Below, one piece after another: positions 26,945 to 33,564 of a stretch of DNA of 37,648 bases. The notes under the pieces are model-generated. The model did not search any database, was not told the DNA's origin, and saw only the letters and a list, made by a program, of their open reading frames with translations. Origin of the DNA: Gammaproteobacteria bacterium (GTDB taxonomy: Bacteria; Pseudomonadota; Gammaproteobacteria; Arenicellales; Poriferihabitantaceae); the NCBI GenBank assembly GCA_026708585.1, contig JAPOUQ010000111.1, positions 1 to 37,648 on the forward strand, read 5' to 3'. A program made the position numbers and the translations under genes. The first letter of the stretch is position 1, and each line of letters starts with the position of its first letter.

Positions 26945-27490
26945 ATGTATGTACAAAATGATTCATTAAATACCGAATTTACTACTGATCAGGCACTCGA
27001 CAAAAAAACCCCGCCTAAGCGGGTTCGGGGCTGGATTAGTATCGAAGTTGGGGTTGCGATCGCATTTGTTGCGATTATGTTGTTTTTTATTGGCCCACGG
27101 ATTCCCGAGATGTTTGCCGGAGGTCGTATCGAACAAGCCTTTGCTGAGGTGACCGACCTGATTCTTGCCTCGGAGCGTTATCGATCCATCAATGGAAATT
27201 ACACCGGTATCAGTGTCCATGCGCTGTGGTCGAATGGTTATGGGATGCTCAAGCAGAAAACCATTGCAACTGCAGCGGGGACTGCTGGCGATAATGTTTA
27301 CGGTCTGGATATGCAAGTTGCTCCGACTGGAACCGGAGGGACGGATGCATCCATTACTTATGTATTTACCGACAAGGAGGGTTGTGAGCAAATATTAGCG
27401 CGAATCAAGAAATTTCCACAAATTAAATCGCCACCAGCAGCATGCCCTGCAGCTGGCTCTGCCCAAAGGTTAGCAATCACAATTGAGTAA
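26945..27490 (+). CDS. pilS: Type IVb major prepilin PilS
   Basis: A 181-residue prepilin. The long basic leader ends at G29, followed by W30 with the required E34 (RG/WISIEVGVAIAFVAIML), which fits type IVb pilins with a non-phenylalanine first residue. Two cysteines near the C-terminus (in KEGCEQ and PAACPA) can form the D-region disulfide. It is the likely main subunit of the thin pilus. ATG 26945 is used because GAGGA lies 8 bases upstream; an upstream TTG at 26930 is less likely. No prepilin peptidase is encoded nearby. Confidence 0.87.
   Translation: MYVQNDSLNTEFTTDQALDKKTPPKRVRGWISIEVGVAIAFVAIMLFFIGPRIPEMFAGGRIEQAFAEVTDLILASERYRSINGNYTGISVHALWSNGYGMLKQKTIATAAGTAGDNVYGLDMQVAPTGTGGTDASITYVFTDKEGCEQILARIKKFPQIKSPPAACPAAGSAQRLAITIE
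27002..27025 (-). terminator. Terminator-like hairpin antisense to pilS
   Basis: On the minus strand CCCGC-TTAG-GCGGG is followed by a run of seven T, the form of an intrinsic terminator. It lies inside the pilS coding region (codons about 20-27) and would stop leftward transcription. It may only reflect the Lys-Lys-Thr-Pro codons. Confidence 0.45.
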
Positions 27491-28157
27491 TTCGTCAAGA
27501 AGGGGCATCTCAGTTGGACGAGTGGGCAGTCAGTCCGGTTTTACGTTGCTCGAGGTCATGGCAGTAATGGCGATTTTGTCAATAATGGTGGGCCTTGGGA
27601 TGCATTCCTGGCAGGAGCACAAACGGCGGGCAAATCTCGAAAAAGAAATGGCTGATGTCCATGCTTTGGCACTAGAAATCGACCGGCTGTTCTGTAGACG
27701 AGATTTCAGTTCCTATTTGGGAATCATCCCGACTACCCACTATGCAACAGACGGTAGGGCGGTATTTCCACTAGCCGCTGCGAAAACACAGACTGGGCGT
27801 GACATCATGGTGAATGCGCCGGAGGAATGGTTGATCTTACTGGAACGGGATGAAACCATGAATCCGGTCGTTCCGACCGCCGATGCGTGGTTTCTCGCCC
27901 GCCATCCAACTTTCGTGGTCCACCGAACGACTCGAAACTCGATCGAAGCTTTGCATCTGATTGAACAGTATGGCGCTAGGGCTGGTGGGACTGATGGTTT
28001 GCCGACGGACACTCACCTCTTGATGCCGAATGGCGCAGCGGGAGGGACCCATGTCCTATACATCCCGGTAGAGCGAGGGGATGGGCACGTCCAGGGTAGC
28101 CAACGCGAATTCCAATTTATGATGCGAGACAACCCCAGTGGCCTTGATCGATGCTAA
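27483..28157 (+). CDS. Type IV prepilin-like / pseudopilin protein
   Basis: A 224-residue protein with a type IVa-style prepilin signal: a 19-residue basic leader ending SQSG, then FTLLEVMAVMAILSIMVG with E24 at position +5. The rest is not similar to PilS and has a mixed polar sequence. It probably joins the pilus as a minor pilin. The start is TTG at 27483, overlapping the pilS stop by eight bases; no ATG is available before the signal. Standard R64-type operons have no gene like this between pilS and pilV. Confidence 0.8.
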   Translation: MSNSSRRGISVGRVGSQSGFTLLEVMAVMAILSIMVGLGMHSWQEHKRRANLEKEMADVHALALEIDRLFCRRDFSSYLGIIPTTHYATDGRAVFPLAAAKTQTGRDIMVNAPEEWLILLERDETMNPVVPTADAWFLARHPTFVVHRTTRNSIEALHLIEQYGARAGGTDGLPTDTHLLMPNGAAGGTHVLYIPVERGDGHVQGSQREFQFMMRDNPSGLDRC

Positions 28158-28209
28158 TAACCGAGGACAGTCCAAAAAACAGAATTCAGAAACCAATGAG
28201 GAAAGCAAA

Positions 28210-29091
28210 ATGAAAAACATGAATTCCCAATACAGTGGCAGACAGGAATCCGGTCAAGCCAGACGGTCAGGCGGATATCTGCTGTTTGAGGTTGCCGTCG
28301 GAATTGCGATCGCTTCTATTCTGATTGGGGCTTTCTACCAAATCTCAACGACCATTGCCGAGAATCGGCGGATGGGTAAAACGGAGGAGGGGTTTGTTCT
28401 CATATCCGAGGCACTGTACAACTATCGGATGCAGGAACGCGAGTGGCCAACTGCATTGAATGATCTGGCGAGTTACGCTCCGAACCTATCATCTGGGCTG
28501 TTAAACGGTTTTGGTCAACCTTACACACTCACCTTGACGGCCGCCGCGAACGATCTCATAGCACCCATCCGAATCAATACCCAGTTGCCGACAGAAGATA
28601 TCGCAGAAAACATAGTTCGGGAATTTTATGGCCGTGGAACAAGAACTGGTTCTCAAATATCGGTGGAAGTTCCGATTCCAGGTCATGAGCCTGCTCGAGA
28701 GGCACTACTGGCACGAGACGGCACACGGGATATGGATGGAGATCTAGATATGGACAACTTTGATCTCGATGATGTTGGTCAGATAAACACCAATACACTC
28801 GCTGCAACTACAAATATCAATGTGGCTGGTAATACCATAGATGGTTCTCGGGTGAATTTTTTGAATCAAATTGCAAGATTAAATTGTTCTGGAGATCAGC
28901 GGGTAATGATTTCGGGCGGAACAGCAAAGTGTGAGACAGTACAAACCGATTCTGGAGGTGGAAATGGTGGAACGAGTAGCGGATTATGTACTGGAGAATC
29001 CCCCGGCGACTGCAACTGTCCAGGAGACTTAAATTGCGGTATGGGTTATACCGGATGCTACTGTTATTGTGCCAATCAGTGCGGCAAATGA
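28210..29091 (+). CDS. pilV: PilV-type minor pilin / tip adhesin with cysteine-rich end
   Basis: A 293-residue prepilin. The leader ends at G22 (RSGG/YLLFEVAVGIAIASIL, E27 at +5). A helical stalk follows, then the PilV-like block ARDGTRDMDGDLDMDNFDLDDVGQINTNTLAATTNINVAGNTI, which is typical of shufflon PilV stems. The last 36 residues carry eight cysteines, with two more before them, and probably form a small disulfide-rich head for contact with recipient cells. ATG 28210 is chosen because GAGGAAAG lies just upstream. A tyrosine recombinase follows, as in shufflon loci, but no second set of PilV ends is visible. Confidence 0.8.
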   Translation: MKNMNSQYSGRQESGQARRSGGYLLFEVAVGIAIASILIGAFYQISTTIAENRRMGKTEEGFVLISEALYNYRMQEREWPTALNDLASYAPNLSSGLLNGFGQPYTLTLTAAANDLIAPIRINTQLPTEDIAENIVREFYGRGTRTGSQISVEVPIPGHEPAREALLARDGTRDMDGDLDMDNFDLDDVGQINTNTLAATTNINVAGNTIDGSRVNFLNQIARLNCSGDQRVMISGGTAKCETVQTDSGGGNGGTSSGLCTGESPGDCNCPGDLNCGMGYTGCYCYCANQCGK

Positions 29092-29396
29092 ACAGAACAT
29101 TTCTACAAGTGCGCACATCTTACTTAACTGGATATTGTATCTGTAAAGGATTTTAGGGTATTTCGAGTTCGATCCTGACATCATTTGTATTACAGGTGAT
29201 CCTTGGTTGGAAATGTCCATGGCTGATGACCCCATACAGGATATTTACCACATACAAATCATGCAAGGAAGCTGTCTTTTTTTACTGAGGCTCGGATTCT
29301 TTAGAAAAATTGTCAGAAAACCATGATCAGAGTATTTGATGGTTAACTGATTGCACAGGAATACACCGATCTCTATTTTCTCTATTGGGTGAAACA
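29092..29396. other. Intergenic region between pilV and the recombinase gene
   Basis: This stretch holds no convincing gene and no visible terminator. It contains an imperfect inverted copy (29346-29356) of a 12-base word found at the end of pilV (29069-29080), and a good promoter for the recombinase. Confidence 0.5.
29351..29379 (+). promoter_or_regulatory. Candidate promoter of the recombinase gene
   Basis: TTGCAC (29351-29356) and TATTTT (29374-29379) are separated by 17 bases, a good sigma-70 fit. Transcription would begin close to the ATG at 29397, so the recombinase appears to have its own promoter and a short leader. Confidence 0.45.
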
Positions 29397-30386
29397 ATGA
29401 ATAATGAACAGTTGGATCGAAATTATGATCTTCGGGATGTGTATGAACAATTTGGCTATGAAAAATTGCATCGTCCGGATACGAAAAAGACTTATCGAAA
29501 AGTAGTGAACCGATTCATAGGAGACACCAGAAAGCATCGCGTTGATCAAATCAGCAAAGAGGTGCTATTGTCATGGCGAGATCAAGTCGTTGAGCGCAGT
29601 TCCGAGATCACGTATAACAACTACCATCGTCACATGAACGCAATTTTGAGTTTTTCTGTGACACTCGGACTGATCGAGACAAATCCGATGCGGGGTATCA
29701 GGACTTATCCTCGAGCCAATACCCGTAGAAAGGGAAGCAAGGTTGAAGACCTAGAAACTTTTTGTGCATTTTTGGAAAACGATGATCATCCTCTCTCGCC
29801 CATCATTTTGAATATCGTACTGACGTATTTTTATACTGGTATGCGCCGTGCCCAGTTATGTGGTCTGATCTGGCGCGATATTGATTTTGAGGACAATACC
29901 ATTTTGCTTCGGAAGACGCATTCGAAGAGTGGGCATGAATGGAAAATTGCCATCCATGAAAACCTACGTCCAAGACTGTTGGAGATGAAAATAGACCTAT
30001 TGCGGCGTTTTACCGATTTCAGGGAAGACGACCAAGTATTCTGGATTCAGCGTTATTCTCCTGATTACGTTGGCGAGCGTTTTACTGTCGAGCAACTAGC
30101 AGGAATTATGAAACGCACATCCAAACGAAGCGGAGTTAAGATTTCTTCACATATGATTCGCCACCTTGTTGCAACAACATTGGCGAATAAAGAAGCGGAG
30201 GGTCTGCTTGAAACGGGAGAAATTCCTGCCACGTTGAGTTGCATTCAGGCTTTTCTCGGACACGAGAACATTGCGACAACAATCGGTTATATTGAGCCTG
30301 GACTATCCACCCAAAGACAAGTAATCAAAGGTCTTCAATTACGGTTGGGAAGTGGTCGTAAGCTTGGAAATGATGGTAAATTCTGA
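29397..30386 (+). CDS. Tyrosine recombinase (Rci-like shufflon recombinase or integrase)
   Basis: A 329-residue site-specific recombinase. The catalytic set is complete: R150 in TGMRRAQ, a lysine near 177 (THSKSGHEWK), H252 and R255 in SSHMIRH, H289 in FLGHENI and Y298 in TTIGYIEP. The N-terminal 110 residues form a core-binding domain. Its place directly after pilV suggests a shufflon recombinase, but size and sequence also fit a XerC/D-like integrase, and it could be the integrase of the element. ATG 29397 was chosen over a TTG at 29385. No shufflon array is visible beside it. Confidence 0.9.
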   Translation: MNNEQLDRNYDLRDVYEQFGYEKLHRPDTKKTYRKVVNRFIGDTRKHRVDQISKEVLLSWRDQVVERSSEITYNNYHRHMNAILSFSVTLGLIETNPMRGIRTYPRANTRRKGSKVEDLETFCAFLENDDHPLSPIILNIVLTYFYTGMRRAQLCGLIWRDIDFEDNTILLRKTHSKSGHEWKIAIHENLRPRLLEMKIDLLRRFTDFREDDQVFWIQRYSPDYVGERFTVEQLAGIMKRTSKRSGVKISSHMIRHLVATTLANKEAEGLLETGEIPATLSCIQAFLGHENIATTIGYIEPGLSTQRQVIKGLQLRLGSGRKLGNDGKF

Positions 30387-30667
30387 CAGTATGAGATTGA
30401 ATCATGTCTTAAGAAAACTGGTTTTGCTCCTTTTCCTGAACGGATGGTGGTCCAAAGTGAAGTCTTGCATAACTTTGGGAAACCAGTCCAATTGAGCATT
30501 CATATAGGGGGCAGAGAGAATCACTCTATTCCTTAATGCAAAAACCTTGAAGGACGAAAGAATTACGGCAATGGGAAAATCTCCCCATTGCGCGGATGTA
30601 GGGCCGAATGACCCTGAATTTGGATAGGCAACCCCCTGATTCGGAGGTTGCGGATTTGGGATCAATA
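30387..30667. other. Non-coding region downstream of the recombinase, with hairpins
   Basis: This gap lies between the converging recombinase and the small leftward gene. It holds two inverted repeats: GCAATGGG / CCCATTGC at 30568-30591 (perfect 8 bp, 8-base loop) and GCAACCCCC / GGAGGTTGC at about 30628-30651 (one mismatch). Neither has a T-run. A leftward 87-codon frame covers the area but looks like chance. Confidence 0.5.
30568..30591 (-). repeat. Palindromic motif TGGGGAGATTTTCCC, copy 1
   Basis: Read leftward, the word TGGGGAGATTTTCCC sits in a perfect 8-bp stem (GCAATGGG / CCCATTGC). A close copy in the same orientation lies at 30994-31009. The two flank the small gene at 30668-30937. 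Confidence 0.6.
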
Positions 30668-30937
30668 TTAGGAAGTTCCGAGAAACCGGTTGGCAAGCCG
30701 CCGGGAAATCTCCGGCGCCAACACAACCAGAACTGCTATGCCGTAGAGCATCAACTCGAGCTGGTCCATACGTTGAATCAACGGCTGAATAGTCTCATCG
30801 ATAAGTGGTTGAGTAACTTCAATCACTCGCTGATCAAGAAAAGCAAGAAAGGTCTCGATTTCTTCTGGTGTATAGGCTTTTTCCTTCATCATTTCATAGG
30901 TGCGAATCGCGCTGTTTTTGGTTTCGTTTGTCATCAT
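30668..30937 (-). CDS. Small protein with C-terminal membrane helix
   Basis: An 89-residue protein: a polar, acidic N-terminal half (AYTPEEIETFLAFLDQRV), then an amphipathic stretch (EVTQPLIDETIQPLIQRMDQLE) and a hydrophobic helix (LMLYGIAVLVVLAP) with basic residues after it, suggesting a tail-anchored membrane protein. I do not recognise a family. Start could be either of two adjacent ATGs, at 30937 or 30934; GGTGA lies upstream. It is bracketed by two palindromic repeats, and a long structured leader precedes it. Confidence 0.6.
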   Translation of the reverse strand: MMTNETKNSAIRTYEMMKEKAYTPEEIETFLAFLDQRVIEVTQPLIDETIQPLIQRMDQLELMLYGIAVLVVLAPEISRRLANRFLGTS

Positions 30938-30993
30938 TTTTCACCAATGTTTGGGTCATAAACAAACATGGAGAGATAACGAACACCGACTCT

Positions 30994-31008
30994 GGGGAGA
31001 ATCTCCCC
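30994..31008 (-). repeat. Palindromic motif TGGGGAGATTCTCCC, copy 2
   Basis: GGGGAGA and TCTCCCC form a near-perfect 15-base palindrome with one central base. It is the second copy of the motif at 30568-30591 and the last hairpin of the structured region described at 30994-31131. Confidence 0.65.
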
Positions 31009-31131
31009 ATGCGAGTATACGCTGAAGCCTGCAACTGAATGGAGCACCAAGCCCGAAGGCTACGACCTCGTGGGTACTGCATGCCGTACCAAAGTACAGT
31101 TTCAGGCCGCTCTTTGCAGCGTAGGCGCTGC
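30994..31131 (-). ncRNA. Candidate structured RNA or leader upstream of the small membrane protein gene
   Basis: Read leftward, several stable hairpins follow each other within about 140 bases: GCAGCG-CCTA-CGCTGC (31131-31116), GGTAC-8 bases-GTACC (31090-31073), AGCC-TTCG-GGCT with a cUUCGg tetraloop (31061-31050), and GGGGAGA-N-TCTCCCC (31008-30994). The UUCG loop forms only in the leftward transcript, which sets the strand. The region is more GC-rich than its surroundings. It ends 57 bases before the start of the small membrane protein gene, so it could be a cis-acting leader or a separate RNA. An ICE-conserved element is possible, but this is from memory and unproven. Frames across it (62 and 134 codons) look accidental. 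Confidence 0.4.
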
Positions 31132-31334
31132 CTCCCATATACATGTACTACATCAAACTGCATCGATAGGTTCAAGGACTTGGCTCCATCAACTAGATGC
31201 AATAAATTGTCGAAAATTAGAGGGAAAGCAGTGATTTTACAATCCCAAAATCGAACGAGCTTCTGCGAGAACAAACTAGATATCATGTATAGGATCAATT
31301 TAGCATGTATCGAACCGAACTATCTCGATCCAAT

Positions 31335-32156
31335 CTAATGCTCCCGATTGCGCTTGTATTTCGAGAAGTACTCACAAAGTTCATCCATGGCACCAAAGTT
31401 TGTGGGATCAACAAACCCGCTTTTGACCAGTTTTTCAATTGCTGAAATAGCGGTACGGTTTTTCATGATTAGATCAGAACGCCGACAATTTGTGACCACA
31501 TAGTTACGACCCAAAGACAAAAACGAACGTAGATTCGCCCAGATTTCATGAATTTCGACATACCCATCACTGTTGGCGAGAATACCGCGATACATGATGG
31601 TTTTGATCAGCATAACCAATGTGTCGAACTGCACCACGAGATACAGGGCCCGGCTACCATACTTGCTGAATCGAAATTCCATCGAGTTGGGTTTTTCCGA
31701 ACCAGTTCGTGTCAATGAAAGTGCTTGTTCATACTTACCATCCACATTGCGTACCTGATTGGTGAGCACGCGTTCTATCATCTGAAAGTTCCGTTCTGAG
31801 GATTCAGCAAGTTTCTTGAGAATTTCATCTTCTCTGGTTTCAATCTGGGATAGTAGATAGTCCGCAAATGGATCGTCAGCCCGAGACATCTTGTTTGCAA
31901 TGTTGGCCTTCTTGGCAAAATCGTAAAGACTATTGATATTGGGTCCCTTCCCCATATACCGTCCATTGATCAACAATATGGCCTCTCGTGTATGAATGGC
32001 AACTTCCATGGTTCCCTGAAGTTGTCCCACCTTAATTCTGGGTACATGTTGAATGCTCTCCCTCCAAGAATTCGCTTCGTGTGTCTGAGCTATTCTCACA
32101 TTCTCGACCATGGTTTTGTGTCTCTGATTGAGTATCTTTTTGGATTTATGTTTCAT
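31335..32156 (-). CDS. Integrating conjugative element protein, TIGR03761 (PFL_4669) family
   Basis: A 273-residue cytoplasmic protein. The pattern LQGTMEVAIHTREAILLINGR, DDPFADYLLSQIETREDEIL, FRFSKYGSRALYLVVQFDTLVMLIKTIMYRGI and LRSFLSLGRNYVVTNCRRSDLI...RTAISAIEKLVKSG follows TIGR03761. The family sits in the replication/maintenance module of PFGI-1- and SPI-7-type islands; its role is unknown. The start lacks a good ribosome site, and M16 is an alternative. The gap upstream of it holds the candidate origin. Confidence 0.85.
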   Translation of the reverse strand: MKHKSKKILNQRHKTMVENVRIAQTHEANSWRESIQHVPRIKVGQLQGTMEVAIHTREAILLINGRYMGKGPNINSLYDFAKKANIANKMSRADDPFADYLLSQIETREDEILKKLAESSERNFQMIERVLTNQVRNVDGKYEQALSLTRTGSEKPNSMEFRFSKYGSRALYLVVQFDTLVMLIKTIMYRGILANSDGYVEIHEIWANLRSFLSLGRNYVVTNCRRSDLIMKNRTAISAIEKLVKSGFVDPTNFGAMDELCEYFSKYKRNREH

Positions 32157-32268
32157 CTTAAATTGGCCTCAATCGGTTATGTTCAGGAAAGGAATTCCTT
32201 AAGAGACCACCCGCAAAAATCGATTTTCGATAGGTTAGAGATTCTGATTTGTTTTGTAGTGTTGTCTA

Positions 32269-32309
32269 GTAGTAGTAGTCTTTTTTATATAAAAACATAC
32301 TACTACTAC
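32269..32309. repeat. Trinucleotide inverted repeat around an A/T core
   Basis: An 11-bp perfect inverted repeat (GTAGTAGTAGT / ACTACTACTAC) flanks a 19-base core dominated by T and A. The core contains the self-complementary TTTTTATATAAAAA. It may serve as a DNA-unwinding element or as an iteron-like binding site. Confidence 0.8.
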
Positions 32310-32347
32310 AATAACTATATACATAGTAACAAAGTATGACTTTTGAA

Positions 32348-32386
32348 TTATCCACAACCGTACGATTTTCGTACGGTTGTGGATAA
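32348..32386. promoter_or_regulatory. Paired inverted DnaA boxes in an 18-bp perfect inverted repeat
   Basis: TTATCCACAACCGTACGA (32348-32365) is repeated perfectly in inverse at 32369-32386 with only three bases between. The outer nine bases of each arm, TTATCCACA and TGTGGATAA, are exact consensus DnaA boxes. There is no T-run, so a terminator is unlikely. The inner CCGTACGA halves may bind the replication protein. Confidence 0.75.
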
Positions 32387-32412
32387 GTTTCATATATGAG
32401 GATGTTTTCTGA

Positions 32413-33564
32413 TTATTTTTTCGCATGAAATTGTTGCCTCAATTCACGAATTTCCTGCTCAAGATTTTGCTTATCTTCAAGCATCCAGGGTTCGGGGTTT
32501 TTGTTCCTTGCAGCACTAAATTCAAGCAAGCGTTTTACATGTTCAAGCCTGCCACCTAAATCATTGAGTTTTTCTACATATTTCGCTTTTTGTGCTTGTT
32601 GAATTTGCTTTTCTTGCTCTTGGAGTATGGTTTGCAGACGCTCGCCTTTTCCAGTAAGGGTGATGTTGCCAACATTATGTTCATTCACTTGCCACATCAG
32701 ATAAGCCGATGCATTTCGTAATGGAGTATTGTTTTGTTTGCCTTCAAGATGTCGAACGGCAAGTTCATCAAGGTAGGCTTGTCGATAACCAGCCTCTAAT
32801 TGCATCAACTTGTTTCGCATAAGTACAACTTGACCCGGTGACAAGTCTAAAATTGTTTCATGAAAATCCAATGGCTCCATTTCTGAGTTTTGTTCATGTT
32901 TCGGTCCGATATATTGCATCGATTGTTCATCTTGATCGGGTAGCCGTTCATAGATATGTAACCATTGTGAAGAAGGTTCGCTAGATGCAATGGAATATCC
33001 TGCCAAACGATTGATCTCGTGAAGTGGACTTTCAGTATCGGTAGAGGTTGTGGTCCCTCCAATCATTCGCCGGGCAAGATCGCGAAGTTTCTTTCTTGGC
33101 GAATCTGCGGTCTCGACCAGTAAATCTGCATATTTGGGGTCTAGCTCCATTGCCTGCGTATAGGTAATCGGTATATTGTGCAGTAGAAAGACATTGCGGT
33201 TATCCATCTTCGCATTCTTCCAGTTTTTGGGGATCAGGGTTACCCATCGGGTAATTCTTAAGGCATGAATTGCATCGGAAATGGTGCCACGTCCACCGAT
33301 ACCAAGTTGTTCGCTGATGGTCTCGTAATTGGCCATTGCACCGGCCGTAGCAGGACTATCCGATAGTTGGCGAAAATAGCACCAAAGGATCCTAGCCCAT
33401 GGAGGAAGGTCTCGATCCTGAATCAATGCTCTGGGTATTGGGTCAGTGGGTTGCCCCATAAACAAGACCGCATCAGAAAGATTGGGTTGGGCAAAGGAGT
33501 GTGCATTGATCAGTATTTGATCAAGTTTACTACGAAGATTCGATGGCTGTGTTTTGCTGTTCAT
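32413..33564 (-). CDS. STY4528 family pathogenicity-island replication protein
   Basis: A 383-residue protein, named after SPI-7 STY4528. The family block is clear: AVLFMGQPTDPIPRALIQDRDLPPWARILWCYFRQL, then a winged-helix-like part (YETISEQLGIGGRGTISDAIHALRITRWVTLI), NVFLLHNIPITYTQAMELDPKYADLLV, and a C-terminal coiled coil (about residues 290-375). It is thought to promote replication of the excised island. ATG 33564 is chosen because it overlaps the previous TGA (TGATG); in-frame ATGs at 33594 and 33648 would overlap the upstream gene by 31 and 85 bases. The candidate origin lies directly after its stop codon. Confidence 0.85.
   Translation of the reverse strand: MNSKTQPSNLRSKLDQILINAHSFAQPNLSDAVLFMGQPTDPIPRALIQDRDLPPWARILWCYFRQLSDSPATAGAMANYETISEQLGIGGRGTISDAIHALRITRWVTLIPKNWKNAKMDNRNVFLLHNIPITYTQAMELDPKYADLLVETADSPRKKLRDLARRMIGGTTTSTDTESPLHEINRLAGYSIASSEPSSQWLHIYERLPDQDEQSMQYIGPKHEQNSEMEPLDFHETILDLSPGQVVLMRNKLMQLEAGYRQAYLDELAVRHLEGKQNNTPLRNASAYLMWQVNEHNVGNITLTGKGERLQTILQEQEKQIQQAQKAKYVEKLNDLGGRLEHVKRLLEFSAARNKNPEPWMLEDKQNLEQEIRELRQQFHAKK

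Larger units (their letters stand above)
30938..31334. other. Non-coding stretch between small membrane protein gene and PFL_4669-like gene
   Basis: No supported gene. The part nearest the small gene contains the structured RNA candidate; the part from about 31140 to 31334 is AT-richer, and I see no clear signal in it. Confidence 0.5.
32157..32412. other. Candidate replication origin region
   Basis: The gap between the STY4528-like and PFL_4669-like genes is very AT-rich and contains two nested structures. GTAGTAGTAGT (32269-32279) and ACTACTACTAC (32299-32309) face each other around a 19-base A/T-only-like core CTTTTTTATATAAAAACAT, a likely easily melted element. About 40 bases on, an 18-bp perfect inverted repeat carries two inverted consensus DnaA boxes. 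Together with the adjacent replication-protein gene this looks like a plasmid-type origin for the excised element. It is an inference from motif layout. Confidence 0.6.

Noticed and set aside
30402-30665. Leftward 87-codon frame after the recombinase
   Set aside because: No ribosome site or family resemblance, and it spans two inverted repeats.
30894-31298. Leftward frame of 134 codons (and a 62-codon frame within it) over the hairpin-rich region
   Set aside because: The frame overlaps the start of the better-supported small gene, has no ribosome site, and its composition follows the hairpins; a structured RNA explains the region better.
30387-31334. CRISPR array
   Set aside because: Only two copies of a short palindrome are present, 420 bases apart with a gene between them; there are no regular spacers here or anywhere else in the window.
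32348-32386. Reading the 18-bp inverted repeat as a rho-independent terminator of the STY4528 gene
   Set aside because: No T-run follows on either strand, and both outer arms are exact DnaA boxes.
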